From contig NZ_JAJGNO010000013.1 in assembly GCF_020782235.1 (NCBI RefSeq), positions 62,001-126,000 on the forward strand: DNA of 64,000 bases. Reading direction: 5' to 3'. The notes under the pieces were generated by a model. That model made no database searches, was not told the DNA's origin, and worked only from the letters and a program-made list of their open reading frames with translations. This DNA comes from Sphingobium naphthae (GTDB lineage: Bacteria > Pseudomonadota > Alphaproteobacteria > Sphingomonadales > Sphingomonadaceae). The translations under genes and the position numbers were made by a program. Below, in pieces: positions 36,577 to 45,279 of this stretch (position 1 is the first letter of the stretch; each line of letters starts with the position of its first letter).

Positions 36577-37631
36577 TTGACGGGCTGCTCCAGCTTCGAT
36601 GCGACAGAGCCCAGCCCTTCGACGCCCGCCATGTCGGCGGCGATACGGCGAGTGATATCCTCTTCCAGCAGGCGCGCGGCGACATGGACGGCGTTGGCCA
36701 CGCCTTTTTCGTCGGCGCCGCCATGGCTCTTCACCACGACACCGTTGAGGCCCAGGAACACCGCGCCATTGTGATTATTGGGGTCGAGGTGATGCTTGAG
36801 CATATACATGGCCGGCTTCGAGATCAGGAAGCCGATCTTCGAGCGGATCGAGCTGGTAAAGGCCTTGCGCAGCACGTCGGTGACGAAGCGCGCGGTGCCC
36901 TCCGCCGTCTTGAGCGCGACATTGCCGGAAAAGCCGTCGCACACGATCACGTCGGTGTCGCCGCGAGCGATCTTGTCGCCTTCGGTGAAGCCGTCAAACT
37001 GGAAGGACAGGTCGTTGGCGGCGCGCAGCACGGCGGCGGCGTCCCGAATCTCGTCGGTGCCCTTCAGCTCCTCGGTGCCGATGTTGAGCAGGCGCACGCG
37101 CGGGCGATCAAGGTCGAGCGCGATGCGGGCATAGGCCGCGCCCATCACCGCGAACTGGACGAGGTTGCGGGCGTCGCATTCGGTATTGGCGCCCAGGTCC
37201 AGCATGATGGCGTCATTGTCGCCCAGCGTCGGCAGCATCGCTGCGAGCGCGGGCCGATCGACCCCCGGCATGGTGCGCAGCGCCAGCTTCGCCATCGCCA
37301 TCAGCGCGCCGGTATTGCCGGCCGATACGGCGGCGCCGGCCTGGCCCGCCTTCACCGCGGCGATCGCCATCGCCATGGAGCTGCTTTTCTTGCGGATCGC
37401 GACGCTCGGTTTGTCCGACCCGTCGACGACGCTGTCGGAATGCACGACGTCCGACGCCGCCCGCAAATTGGGATGACGGTCGAGCGCCGCCTTGATCCGC
37501 GTTTCGTCGCCGAACAGGGTGAAGCGCAGGCCTTCATGGCGGCGGCGGGCCAAGGCGGCCCCCGCCATCATCACGCGCACGCCTTCGTCCCCGCCCATCG
37601 CGTCGATTGCGATTCGCGGCTGGCTGGACAC
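36573..37631 (-). CDS. plsX: Phosphate acyltransferase PlsX
   Basis: 352 aa from a GTG at 37631. Makes acyl-phosphate from acyl-ACP for phospholipid synthesis. Motifs: [36 protein letters not shown] segment ([11 protein letters not shown]), and [16 protein letters not shown]. Upstream is rpmF and downstream fabH (4-base overlap). This gene couples fatty acid and ribosomal protein L32 expression in many bacteria. Length is usual for the family. Confidence 0.97.
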   Translation of the reverse strand: MSSQPRIAIDAMGGDEGVRVMMAGAALARRRHEGLRFTLFGDETRIKAALDRHPNLRAASDVVHSDSVVDGSDKPSVAIRKKSSSMAMAIAAVKAGQAGAAVSAGNTGALMAMAKLALRTMPGVDRPALAAMLPTLGDNDAIMLDLGANTECDARNLVQFAVMGAAYARIALDLDRPRVRLLNIGTEELKGTDEIRDAAAVLRAANDLSFQFDGFTEGDKIARGDTDVIVCDGFSGNVALKTAEGTARFVTDVLRKAFTSSIRSKIGFLISKPAMYMLKHHLDPNNHNGAVFLGLNGVVVKSHGGADEKGVANAVHVAARLLEEDITRRIAADMAGVEGLGSVASKLEQPVK

Positions 37632-37666
37632 TGTCAGGTCACCCCTTTGCGGAGTAGAGAATGGGC

Positions 37667-37846
37667 TCAGGCCCCGACGGCGACGATTTCGCGGCCGTTA
37701 TAGTGACCGCAGGCGTCGCACAGATTGTGCGGACGCTTCAGTTCACCGCAGTTCGAGCATTCCTGAAAAGCCTCGACGCGCAGCGCGTCGTGGCTGCGGC
37801 GCATGCCGCGACGGGAGGGGGAAGTTTTCCGCTTGGGGACAGCCAT
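37667..37846 (-). CDS. rpmF: 50S ribosomal protein L32
   Basis: 59 aa from the ATG at 37846. Sequence begins [18 protein letters not shown] and ends with the zinc-ribbon cysteines CSNCGE ... LCDACGHY, as in L32 of alphaproteobacteria. It opens the rpmF-plsX-fabH-ihfA-merR cluster. The frame is open upstream but the ribosomal N-terminus defines the start. Confidence 0.98.
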   Translation of the reverse strand: MAVPKRKTSPSRRGMRRSHDALRVEAFQECSNCGELKRPHNLCDACGHYNGREIVAVGA

Positions 37847-38066
37847 GTCGGCACCTTGTTCCGTATATTGATCTGGTTGTGCGACTGGCCGGTTTCCGAA
37901 GAGACGCAGACGCCAACGGCGCCGCAGACCCATGCGGCCCGGGTGATCGCGAAGCCCTGCGCCTATAGCGGTTTTTGCCGGGCGCGCAAGCCCTTCCTTC
38001 CTTTGCGCTTGCCCGCGCCGCCCCGCGCTCTAGGCTGCGAACGGCCTTAAAAGGGGGAAACGCCGC

Positions 38067-38498
38067 ATGCTGCTACCGATCACATTGACCTTCGCCGCGG
38101 CCTGCGCGCTGCTGAACCTGTGGCTGGCGATTCGATGCGCCCGCTTCCGCATCCGGGACAAGATCCTGCATGGCGATGCCGGCCATGGCCTGCTGGCGCG
38201 GCGGATGCGCGCGCACGCCAATTTCATCGAATATACGCCGATCATCCTGATCCTGTTCGCGCTGATCGAACTGGCGGCGGGCGCGTCCCTCTGGCTGTGG
38301 ATCGGCGCGCTCGCTTATGTGCTGGCGCGGGTCGCCCATGCATTCGGCATGGATGCGGACCGGCCGACCGCCTGGCGCGCGGGCGGCGCGATCGTCACCT
38401 GGACGATCATGGTCGTGCTGGCGGGCGCCGCGCTCGCCATCGCCTATGGCCAGACGCGCGAAATGCCGGTGCCGCCGGCGCTGGCGGCGCAAGTATAG
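38067..38498 (+). CDS. MAPEG-family membrane protein
   Basis: 143 aa with four hydrophobic helices. The MAPEG (eicosanoid/glutathione metabolism) pattern is visible: RRMRAHANFIEYTPIILILFALIEL around the second helix and ARVAHAFGMDADRP with the typical ARxxH motif. Eukaryotic members are glutathione transferases or peroxidases; the bacterial role is unsettled. It is divergent from rpmF and convergent with the MBL-fold gene. Confidence 0.88.
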   Translation: MLLPITLTFAAACALLNLWLAIRCARFRIRDKILHGDAGHGLLARRMRAHANFIEYTPIILILFALIELAAGASLWLWIGALAYVLARVAHAFGMDADRPTAWRAGGAIVTWTIMVVLAGAALAIAYGQTREMPVPPALAAQV

Positions 38499-38517
38499 CC
38501 TCGCGGATGGCGCGGCG

Positions 38518-39177
38518 TCAGCGCGCCAGCACCGAATCGGCGACGAACGGGTTGGTGCGCCGTTCATGCGCGAAATTGCTCATCGGGCCATGGCCGGGCA
38601 CGAAGGCGGTCTCGCCGCCCAAGGGCCAGAGCTTTCCGGTGATCGCGTCGATCAATTGCTGATGATTGCCGCGCGGAAAATCGGTGCGGCCGATCGCCCC
38701 CTGGAACAGCACGTCGCCCACGATCGCCAGCTTGCTGGGCGCGTGGTGGAAGACGACATGGCCCGGCGTATGGCCGGGGCAATGATAGACGTCCAGGGTG
38801 AGCTTGCCGACCGTCACCTGATCGCCGTCATGCAGCCAGCGATCGGGCTCGAAGCTTTGCCCCGGCACGTTCCAGCGCTGGCCATCCTGCGCCAGCCGGT
38901 CGATCCAGAACCGGTCATCCTCATGCGGCCCCTCGATCGGCACGCCCAGGTCGTGGGCCAGCACGCCCGCCTGGCCGCAATGGTCGATATGGCCATGGGT
39001 GACGAGCAGCTTTTCGATCGTAACGCCATGCTGCTGCGCCGCCTTCTTGAGCATCGGCAGGTCGCCGCCGGGATCGACGAAGGCGCCGCGCATCGTGTCC
39101 GTGCACCAGAGCAGCGTGCAATTCTGCTGCAACGGCGTCACGGGGATCAGGGCGGCTTTGAGCGGCGGGTTGGTCAT
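38518..39177 (-). CDS. MBL-fold metallohydrolase (glyoxalase II-like, YcbL type)
   Basis: 219 aa from the ATG at 39177. The binuclear metal site is complete: THGHIDHCG (HxHxDH), CPGHTPGHV, GDVLFQGAIGRTDFPRG and a final PGHGP. It is most like YcbL-type hydrolases that act on thioesters such as S-lactoylglutathione; actual substrate not known. The upstream frame to 39318 runs antisense into the Rrf2 gene. It follows the Rrf2 gene by 38 bases on the same strand. Confidence 0.92.
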   Translation of the reverse strand: MTNPPLKAALIPVTPLQQNCTLLWCTDTMRGAFVDPGGDLPMLKKAAQQHGVTIEKLLVTHGHIDHCGQAGVLAHDLGVPIEGPHEDDRFWIDRLAQDGQRWNVPGQSFEPDRWLHDGDQVTVGKLTLDVYHCPGHTPGHVVFHHAPSKLAIVGDVLFQGAIGRTDFPRGNHQQLIDAITGKLWPLGGETAFVPGHGPMSNFAHERRTNPFVADSVLAR

Positions 39178-39215
39178 GCCCCCGATGTGGCGAAGCCGAC
39201 CGAGCAACGCAAGGG

Positions 39216-39641
39216 TCAGTCCTCCGCCGCCAGCGGGATGGGCTCGGCCAGGCTGATGCCGTCCAGCACCTTGGCGGTCTCGTCGCGCACGCGCAGCATG
39301 ATGCGGTGCAGGCGGCATTCGCTTTCGGGCAGGCAGTTGGTGCAGCTTTCATGCGCGAAGCGGCTGGCGCAGGGCGTGAGCGCCAGCGATCCGCGCGTCA
39401 GCCGGACGATGTCGCCATAGCTGATGTCGATCGGCGCCAGCGCCAGCCAATAGCCCCCGTCCCGGCCGCGCTGCGTCGCCACCAGCCCTTCGCGCGACAA
39501 TTCGGACAGGATCACCGTCAGGAACTTGGCCGGGATATTCTGGCGGGTCGCGATTTCGCCCAGCGGCACCGGCCCCTGGCGGTAACGATCGGCAAGATGC
39601 TGAAGCGCGCGGATGGCGTAACGGGTCTTCTGGGACAGCAT
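39216..39641 (-). CDS. Rrf2-family transcriptional regulator
   Basis: 141 aa. The winged helix has KTRYAIRALQHLADR, ATRQNIPAKFLTVILSELSREGLV and RGRDGGYWLA. Cysteines at CASRFAHESCTNCLPESEC resemble the cluster-binding group of IscR/NsrR/RirA-type sensors, with four Cys in the loop, so it may bind an iron-sulfur cluster; which signal it reads is unknown. It lies upstream of the MBL-fold gene and downstream of glpQ on the same strand. Confidence 0.9.
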   Translation of the reverse strand: MLSQKTRYAIRALQHLADRYRQGPVPLGEIATRQNIPAKFLTVILSELSREGLVATQRGRDGGYWLALAPIDISYGDIVRLTRGSLALTPCASRFAHESCTNCLPESECRLHRIMLRVRDETAKVLDGISLAEPIPLAAED

Positions 39642-39680
39642 GGCCCCGTTATTCGCGCCCGCCCGCCGTTTGACAAGCGC

Positions 39681-40721
39681 TTAGGGCGCGGGCGTCATCG
39701 CCGCGCGGGCCTGGGCGGGAAAGTCGCTGAACAAGCCGTCGACCCCGGTGCGCACCATGGCGCGGACATAGCCGGCGAAATCGCCGCGCCCTTCGGGATC
39801 GTCGCCGCGCTGATATTGCGCGGGCAGAAACGGATTTTCCATCCGCAGCGTCCAGACATGCACCTGCAGCCCCGCATCATGCGCGCGTCCGACCAGCGCG
39901 GTCGCGCCTTCGGGCGCGATCACCAGCGCGGCGGACGGCCCGATGCCGTCGGCATAGGTCGCGATGTCGGCCAGGCCCTGCACGGTCAGCAGGTCGTCAT
40001 AGCGGGTGCCCGGCAAGTCCGCCGGGCCGCCTTCCGCATCGACCAGCTGGATGAGGCGCAGGCGCGTCGCGGCGCGCAGCGCCTTGAGGTTCCCGACCTC
40101 GAAGGACTGGATGAAGACCGGGTCGGCCTCCGTCATATAGCCATAGCGGTTCAGCAGGTCGAGCAGCGGCGCCTGATGGGCCAGGCCGATGCCCGCGAAA
40201 TAGCTGGGATGCTTGGTTTCGGGATAGAGGCCGATGCGGCGCCTGCTCTCCGCCTCCTTGGCGCGCACCAGCTTCAGGATCTCCTCGAAGGTCGGGATCT
40301 GGTAGAGCGTATCGAAGCGCTTGTTGGCCGGGCGCAGGTCGGGCAGCCGCTCGCGGGCGCGCAGCGTGCGCAGTTCCGCCAGCGTGAAATCCTCGGTGAA
40401 CCAGCCCGCCATTTCGACGCCGTCGATGACCTTGGTCGTTTTGCGGTCGGCAAATTCTGGGTGATCGGCGACATCGGTGGTGCCGCCAATCTCATTTTCA
40501 TGCCGGGCGACCAGCACGCCATCCTTGGTCAGCACCAGGTCGGGCTCGATGAAGTCCGCGCCCTGGTCGATCGCCCGTTCATAGGCCGCCAGCGTATGTT
40601 CGGGCCGTTCGCCGCTGGCGCCGCGATGGGCGATCAGCAGCGGCTCGGCCTGAACGACGGAAAGAGGGAGGAGGCTCATCAGCAGGAACAGCCCAATGCG
40701 CGCCAGCTCCCGCCCGATCAC
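39681..40721 (-). CDS. glpQ: Glycerophosphodiester phosphodiesterase, periplasmic GlpQ type
   Basis: 346 aa from a GTG at 40721 overlapping the previous stop by 4 bases. A signal peptide (about 1-25, ends VVQA) precedes IAHRGASGERPEHT with the catalytic His and the Asp/Glu metal ligands in EPDLVLTKDGVLVARHEN. TIM-barrel GDPD family; length and the signal peptide match periplasmic GlpQ, which releases glycerol-3-phosphate from phospholipid head groups. This would feed the glpD-glpK route at 13-16 kb, though the genes are not linked. Confidence 0.88.
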   Translation of the reverse strand: MIGRELARIGLFLLMSLLPLSVVQAEPLLIAHRGASGERPEHTLAAYERAIDQGADFIEPDLVLTKDGVLVARHENEIGGTTDVADHPEFADRKTTKVIDGVEMAGWFTEDFTLAELRTLRARERLPDLRPANKRFDTLYQIPTFEEILKLVRAKEAESRRRIGLYPETKHPSYFAGIGLAHQAPLLDLLNRYGYMTEADPVFIQSFEVGNLKALRAATRLRLIQLVDAEGGPADLPGTRYDDLLTVQGLADIATYADGIGPSAALVIAPEGATALVGRAHDAGLQVHVWTLRMENPFLPAQYQRGDDPEGRGDFAGYVRAMVRTGVDGLFSDFPAQARAAMTPAP

Positions 40722-41074
40722 GCCGTCACGCCCTGCAGCGCGGTTTCATAGGTGGTCGCCTTGAACCCGACGATCGTGCCTTTGCCCGTGTCCAGGATCG
40801 GGCGCTTGATCATCGACGGGTTGGCCATCATCAGCAGGATCGCCTTGTCGGCGTCGATATGCGCCTTGTCGCCCGCATCCAGCGCCTTGAAGGTGGTGCC
40901 GGAGCGGTTGAGGATGGTTTCCCAGCCATGCTCCATCACCCATTCCTCCAGCTTGTCCTTGTCCACGCCCGACACCTTATAGTCGTGGAAGCTGTAGGGG
41001 ACGCGCTCATTGTCCAGCCAGTTGCGGGCCTTCTTGATGGTGTCGCAATTCTTGATGCCATACATGGTGATCAT
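40718..41074 (-). CDS. ArsC/Spx-family protein (YffB-like)
   Basis: 118 aa from the ATG at 41074, with AGGAG 8 bases upstream. Thioredoxin-like fold of the arsenate reductase/Spx family: MYGIKNCDTIKKARNWL with a single active-site Cys10, then YKVSGVDKDKLEEWV and KRPILDTG. The Cys residues needed for arsenate reduction in ArsC-type enzymes are not all present, which fits the YffB branch of unknown thiol function. Its stop overlaps the glpQ start by 4 bases. Confidence 0.88.
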   Translation of the reverse strand: MITMYGIKNCDTIKKARNWLDNERVPYSFHDYKVSGVDKDKLEEWVMEHGWETILNRSGTTFKALDAGDKAHIDADKAILLMMANPSMIKRPILDTGKGTIVGFKATTYETALQGVTA

Positions 41075-41088
41075 CTGCGGGGCTCCTG

Positions 41089-41469
41089 TTACCCTTTGAA
41101 GGCGGTGACTTCGATCTCGATCTTCATCGCCGGCTTGATCAGGCCGGCGACGACGCAGCTTGCCGCCGGGCGGATGTCGCCGAAAACGGGCCCCGTAATG
41201 TCGCCTAACACGTCCCAATAGGCCGCGTCGGTGATGTAATAAGTGACGCGCACCACATCGGCGACGGAAAAGCCGGCATCCTCCAGCGCCTTGCCGATCA
41301 CGACCAGCGCGTTGCGCCCCTGCGCCACGACATCGTCGGGCATGACCTTCGTGTCCGGGTCGGCCCCGGTGGTGCCGGCGACGAAACACCAGTCGCCCTG
41401 GACGACGGCGCGCGAATAGCCGACCTGCGCCTCGAAGGGCGAGCCGGACGAAATGAGCTGGCGCGGCAT
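41089..41469 (-). CDS. RidA-family (reactive intermediate/imine deaminase) protein
   Basis: 126 aa from the ATG at 41469, with AGGAA 5 bases upstream. YjgF/RidA fold: GYSRAVVQGDWCFVAGTTG, NALVVIGKALEDAGFSVADVVRVTYYIT and a C-terminal IEIEVTAFKG. Typical RidA proteins hydrolyse enamine/imine intermediates from PLP enzymes. The Arg that contacts substrate in the RidA subgroup is not at its usual place (PAASCVVAGLIKPAMKIE), so this may be another Rid subgroup. It precedes the ArsC-like gene by 14 bases. Confidence 0.88.
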   Translation of the reverse strand: MPRQLISSGSPFEAQVGYSRAVVQGDWCFVAGTTGADPDTKVMPDDVVAQGRNALVVIGKALEDAGFSVADVVRVTYYITDAAYWDVLGDITGPVFGDIRPAASCVVAGLIKPAMKIEIEVTAFKG

Positions 41470-41604
41470 GAGGATTCCTGTTGCAATGCGAAAGGATCGG
41501 GAGCGCCTTTGCCCCCTCCTCCGCGCGCTGTCCAGCGCTTTTCCCGGAACAGCCGCCCCGCCCGGCCGTTCACAAGAGCCACAGCCAAAGCAGGAGACTT
41601 GAGG

Positions 41605-41919
41605 ATGGACCGCCCCACCCCCGACCGCGAGATGGAAGAGAATAGCGAGCAGGCCGATGCCGGCGCCCAGGCGCAGGACGTCGCGGACGACGCCGTCACG
41701 CGCAGCATCGACCTCAGCGAAGACAGCGAGCGCGGCGGCCGCTCCGATCCCGCCCAGCTGGTGCCCGACGATACCGAGGATCTGGTCGAGAAGATGAACG
41801 CGATGAACCGGTCCGGCCGGCTCGACATGGACGCCTATACCGGCGAGCCGCAGATGGACGATGAGGAAGAGTTTCTCGGCGATACCGAGGATGCGGACGA
41901 CGAGGACGGCCTGCCCTGA
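41605..41919 (+). CDS. Acidic protein of unknown function
   Basis: 104 aa from the ATG at 41605, with AGGAG about 9 bases upstream. Highly acidic (many Asp and Glu), with no signal peptide or membrane helix, ending in DDEDGLP. A central motif DPAQLVPDDTEDLVEKMNAMNRSGRLDM recurs in alphaproteobacterial orphan proteins as far as I recognise. Function unknown. The gene is divergent from the RidA gene, and downstream there is no recognisable partner. Confidence 0.6.
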   Translation: MDRPTPDREMEENSEQADAGAQAQDVADDAVTRSIDLSEDSERGGRSDPAQLVPDDTEDLVEKMNAMNRSGRLDMDAYTGEPQMDDEEEFLGDTEDADDEDGLP

Positions 41920-42480
41920 TCCTACGCCCCAGCCGGCATCGGGCGCATGGCGCGGGAAGGTGATCATGCCGCGCGCCAGGGGCCCCAATGCTTGCGCCGT
42001 CGCGTCCCCGACCACCGGGTCGAGCGCGTCTTTGCCTGCGATGTCGCGGGTGAGGGCTGACGCTCACTGATCCGCAAGGGCCGGCGTCAGTGGGAAGGCG
42101 CGATAGCAACCGGATGCAGGGGCTGCGATCGAACTCGTTCCGCGGGCCGCTGAGCCAGCCGGAAACGGGTGAGCCCATGCCGCACCGGCTCCAAGTCCGC
42201 GGCACGGACCGCGGGTAGCGGCGCGTGGGGCGGGTCACCGTCCAGAAGATCATGGACATCCTCGAGGATGGCCCGCGCGACAGGCTCCCGCCGATGCCGG
42301 CGCAGAGGCTGGTGGTCGCGGCGGCGTTCATCAATCGGCTCCGTTGTGGATGGACTGCGCCGGCATGGCCGCCGCCGCTCGCCGGGCATGGATCGGCGGC
42401 GATATCCGACCGCACCATAGCGGCGCGAAGCTGGCGCGGTCTTAACCGCTTCTTTGCCGCCGCCATGGCACAGCGGCCGC
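41920..42480. other. Long intergenic stretch without a supported gene
   Basis: 561 bases between the acidic protein and the nuclease gene. Short open frames exist on both strands, but none begins with a good ribosome site or resembles a family I know. A minus-strand frame near 42087-42480 is open over most of this region and could be a gene remnant; its product is Arg/Pro-rich and unconvincing. I see no repeats, tRNA or clear terminator. Confidence 0.4.
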
Positions 42481-43083
42481 ATGGCGAAACGAGGATCGGG
42501 ATGGCGTCGTTCGACGCGCGGGGCGCAGGCGCGGCAAGGCTGGTCGGCGTATGGCCGGCGCGGCGGGGCCGTGGCGCCTCTGCCGCGCGCGCGCTCCAGC
42601 GCCGGCGTCAGCGGACCGGCGATCGTCTACATGATCTGCATCGGGCTGCTGCTCGGCTGGTACGGGCCGGGATGGTGGGACAAGGCGCGGCAGCGGAGCG
42701 CGCCCACCTCGTACAGCCTTGCCCCGACTGACGGCCTGTCGGCGCAGTTCGGTTTCTGCCACAGCGGCGGCGGCGTCGATTGCGTGGTCGATGGCGACAC
42801 ATTCTGGTTCCAGGGCGCCAAATATCGGATCGCGGATATCGACACGCCGGAAACCCATGGCCCGCGCTGCGCGGCGGAAGGCGCGCTTGGTGCGCGAGCG
42901 ACGCTGCGCCTGCAGGCGCTGATGAACGCAGGTCCCTTCACTCTGGAAACCGTGGATCGCGACAGGGACCGCTATGGCCGGGCGTTGCGGGTGGTCACGC
43001 GCGGCGGCGAATCGATCGGCGGCATGCTCGTCGCCGAAGGGCTCGCCCGCCGCTGGGACGGCGCGCGCCACCCCTGGTGCTGA
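42481..43083 (+). CDS. Membrane-anchored thermonuclease-family (SNase-like) protein
   Basis: 200 aa from the ATG at 42481. A short basic N-terminus, then a hydrophobic stretch (about 46-58, IVYMICIGLLLGW) that may be a membrane anchor, then a nuclease domain: VVDGDTFWFQGAKYRIADIDTPE matches the SNase metal site, and DRDRYGRALR the catalytic Arg segment. Two Cys (FCHSGGGVDC and RCAAEG) may form a disulfide. The protein may act in the periplasm or on the outer side of the membrane. The start is uncertain; an earlier frame is open. Confidence 0.8.
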   Translation: MAKRGSGWRRSTRGAQARQGWSAYGRRGGAVAPLPRARSSAGVSGPAIVYMICIGLLLGWYGPGWWDKARQRSAPTSYSLAPTDGLSAQFGFCHSGGGVDCVVDGDTFWFQGAKYRIADIDTPETHGPRCAAEGALGARATLRLQALMNAGPFTLETVDRDRDRYGRALRVVTRGGESIGGMLVAEGLARRWDGARHPWC

Positions 43084-43119
43084 GCGGGAGGAGCGTGCGC
43101 CGCCCCTCCCCCAAACCGA

Positions 43120-43716
43120 TCAGCGGCAGCTGACCCCGCCGCGATCAATCTCCCGGCCCAGCAGTGCGCCCGCGCCGCCGCCGATCAGGATGCCGGCAAT
43201 GTTGGACTGGCCGCGATCGATCTGGCTGCCAAGCAGCCCGCCCAGCGCCGCGCCCACGATCAGGCCGGTCGTGCCGTCCGATCGACGGCAATAATAGCGA
43301 TCGTCATATCCGCGATAGATGCGGGTGCGGCGATCGACCCGGATCGGCGCATAGCCGGCGCGATAATAGCGGTCGGGCCGATAATAGCGGCCATAGCGCG
43401 GATCGGGCCGGTTATAGTCATAGGCGTAGACGACGCGGCCGGGCCGACGATAGTCGCGCCGGTCGCTGCGCCAGTCGCGGCGGGCGTCCCGCACATCCTG
43501 GCGATAGTCGCGCTGGGCGCGGCGCTGGTCCTGCGCATAGCGGCGCTGCGCCTGCTGGCTGTCGCGGCGATAGTCGCGCTGCGCATCGCGCACGTCGCGC
43601 CGATATTCGCGCCCATCGCGGCCCTGCTGCGCCAGCGCCGGCGTGACGGCGATGCCCGCCAGCGTCATCGCGCCCAGCGACAGCGCCGCCAGCGCACGCG
43701 TGAAATAGGATGTCAT
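43120..43716 (-). CDS. Glycine-zipper envelope protein with Arg/Asp repeat region
   Basis: 198 aa. Signal peptide residues 1-29 (ends ALAQ). The middle part is an Arg/Asp/Gln-rich repeat (YRRDVRDAQRDYRRD type) followed by Tyr/Arg-rich YYRPDRYYRAGY. The C-terminal end has a glycine zipper (IVGAALGGLLGSQIDRG ... ILIGGGAGALLGREIDRG), typical for 2TM outer-membrane or periplasmic proteins. Unlike the two RcnB-like genes it lacks the RcnB domain, but the charged repeat style is the same. AAGGAG precedes the ATG by 9 bases. It is convergent with the nuclease gene. Confidence 0.82.
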   Translation of the reverse strand: MTSYFTRALAALSLGAMTLAGIAVTPALAQQGRDGREYRRDVRDAQRDYRRDSQQAQRRYAQDQRRAQRDYRQDVRDARRDWRSDRRDYRRPGRVVYAYDYNRPDPRYGRYYRPDRYYRAGYAPIRVDRRTRIYRGYDDRYYCRRSDGTTGLIVGAALGGLLGSQIDRGQSNIAGILIGGGAGALLGREIDRGGVSCR

Positions 43717-43882
43717 GGATCGAGGCTCCTTCCCGATGAAATATCATGTGCGCACAACCCATGTTTGTAGAGGATGTTGCATGAACGGAACAAAACCGCC
43801 CGTTCAGACGGGGGACAGCGAGGGGCGGAGATGGGTGGTTTGCGGACCGCTTCCTTCTAAATCGATAACAAGAGCTGCCATG

Positions 43883-44239
43883 TCAGTTCACGACAGGCCG
43901 TTCGACATTCCAACCTACCTCGGCACAGCGACGCTGTTCACATAAGCCGCTATCAATAATTTTCTGTCGAATGAAATTCTTTCTTTGCTTCGAAACACCC
44001 GGCTCAAACTCTACGAAAACGCGGCCACCATTTGGGCGTCTTGCAATTTGTTGAAGATATCGTTCCAGCGTCTCCTCATCAACAGGCGCGCTACTCCAAG
44101 TGAATGGAGGATTTTTCGGCACTCGCAGTTGGTATCCATCTAGAAAACCGGTGCTATTATCAAACGGAAGTTTGATCTCGGTTGGCTGCTCACATCCTGC
44201 CAACCCGATGATAGCGACTGCAAAGATTGCCTTCCTCAT
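43883..44239 (-). CDS. Small lipoprotein of unknown function
   Basis: 118 aa from the ATG at 44239. The N-terminus is a lipoprotein signal ending in the lipobox LAGC (Cys16). The rest is soluble with DGYQLRVPKNPPFTW and a Cys pair near the C-terminus (GLCEQRRC). The frame continues upstream across the tRNA-like gene and is rejected there. The DNA is visibly richer in A and T than the flanks, which suggests different origin. I do not recognise a family. Confidence 0.6.
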   Translation of the reverse strand: MRKAIFAVAIIGLAGCEQPTEIKLPFDNSTGFLDGYQLRVPKNPPFTWSSAPVDEETLERYLQQIARRPNGGRVFVEFEPGVSKQRKNFIRQKIIDSGLCEQRRCAEVGWNVERPVVN

Positions 44240-44317
44240 CAATGCCTCTTGCATGGTTGGAGGTCCGCTTTCGATCATATGACATGAAAATCTAATTGGA
44301 AAAAATTGGTCGATTGA

Positions 44318-44397
44318 TGCCAGCGGCAGGGGATCGAACCCGCACCTTTCGGCGAGGATCGCTGTAGCGATACGTCTACCAATTCCGTCACGCTGGC
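44318..44397 (-). tRNA. tRNA-Leu-like gene, probably a pseudogene
   Basis: On the minus strand the ends pair as a 7-base acceptor stem (GCCAGCG / CGCTGGC) plus a discriminator A. D-arm TGACGGAATTGGTAGACGT, variable arm CGCCGAAAGGTG and T-arm GGTTCGAT look like tRNA-Leu. However the anticodon arm reads ATCGC-TACA-GCGAT: a 5-base stem closing only a 4-base loop instead of 7, so no anticodon can be assigned. The T-loop also needs an extra base to keep its stem. It is therefore likely non-functional. Confidence 0.65.
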
Positions 44398-44613
44398 GGT
44401 CCCATCTAACGGTAAAAGGGTTGTTGTCGCAATGTCCGGTTTCGAGATGCGCGATTGACATCACCAAGGGCAAAAACTGGTCGATTATGCTCCGTCAGCT
44501 TTCCCGCCCAAAAACCGGACGGGCGGCTGTCAGGGCTGATAGGCGCGAACCGGGCGGGCGAACGGCGATCGAGGGTGGATTTCGTACAGGCTGCTTTGGG
44601 GGCGAAACCGGCG

Positions 44614-44904
44614 TTAACAGCCGTGGTATCTCAGAACCCTAACATCAACGACTGCGCCGCTCATGTGACGAACAAAGGCATTACGAAGCCCGTCGATGTG
44701 ACTTTGCCACTTCGTCCGATCCTCGTTCGGATCGACGCCATCAGCCTCAAATAGCCAATTCACAAACTGGTCGGCTGTTACTGTTCCGCTTGCGGGCAGA
44801 AAGTCGGTAACATTCAAAGGCCGATCATCAACGACTGCGCCACACCAACCTCGCTCAACGCAGACCTCGTGCATTAACGCATCAAATGGCTCTCGGTTTT
44901 GCAT
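44614..44904 (-). CDS. Small protein of unknown function
   Basis: 96 aa. It has an acidic, folded-looking composition with WLFEADGVDPNEDRTKW and two Cys near the N-terminus (EVCVERGWCG). No signal peptide or membrane helix. The start ATG is preceded by an AT-rich stretch that could hold a promoter. The gene is in the AT-richer patch; it has the look of proteins that recur in rhizobia and sphingomonads in mobile or accessory DNA. Function unknown. Confidence 0.55.
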   Translation of the reverse strand: MQNREPFDALMHEVCVERGWCGAVVDDRPLNVTDFLPASGTVTADQFVNWLFEADGVDPNEDRTKWQSHIDGLRNAFVRHMSGAVVDVRVLRYHGC

Positions 44905-44994
44905 CTGTTTATATTAGCAGGTCGATCGCCTCATGTCTGCTTTCAGAAACCAAGCTATCTGCTCCGACCGGAAACAAGTGTCGGAAGCGGACTG

Positions 44995-45279
44995 TCAGTT
45001 TCGATCTAACCCTGAGCCAGTGGATTTCTGTCGGCGAAGCCTATTGCGGCGAAGGCATTGCTCAGAACGCCGTGTAGAGAATGCGCCTGTGCCTGTCATC
45101 CGGCGCACTTCAATCCACATGGTTACGGCTGAGAAACCTATAAAGCCTGAAACGACAAGCAAGGTTTGCAGCCATCGGGGCAAAGGTAGCGACGCCAAAG
45201 TGCTGCCCAGCAGCACAGGCGAAAATGCGATCAGGCGATGTCGTAGCGTGTGGCTTCCACACCAGCTGGCCTGATCCAT
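44995..45279 (-). CDS. Possible small membrane protein
   Basis: 94 aa with one or two hydrophobic segments (AFSPVLLGSTLASLPL and LQTLLVVSGFIGFSAVTMWI) and a basic C-terminus. No clear ribosome site is seen and no family is recognised. An overlapping plus-strand frame is less convincing. It may be an ORF without function in a decayed patch. Confidence 0.3.
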   Translation of the reverse strand: MDQASWCGSHTLRHRLIAFSPVLLGSTLASLPLPRWLQTLLVVSGFIGFSAVTMWIEVRRMTGTGAFSTRRSEQCLRRNRLRRQKSTGSGLDRN

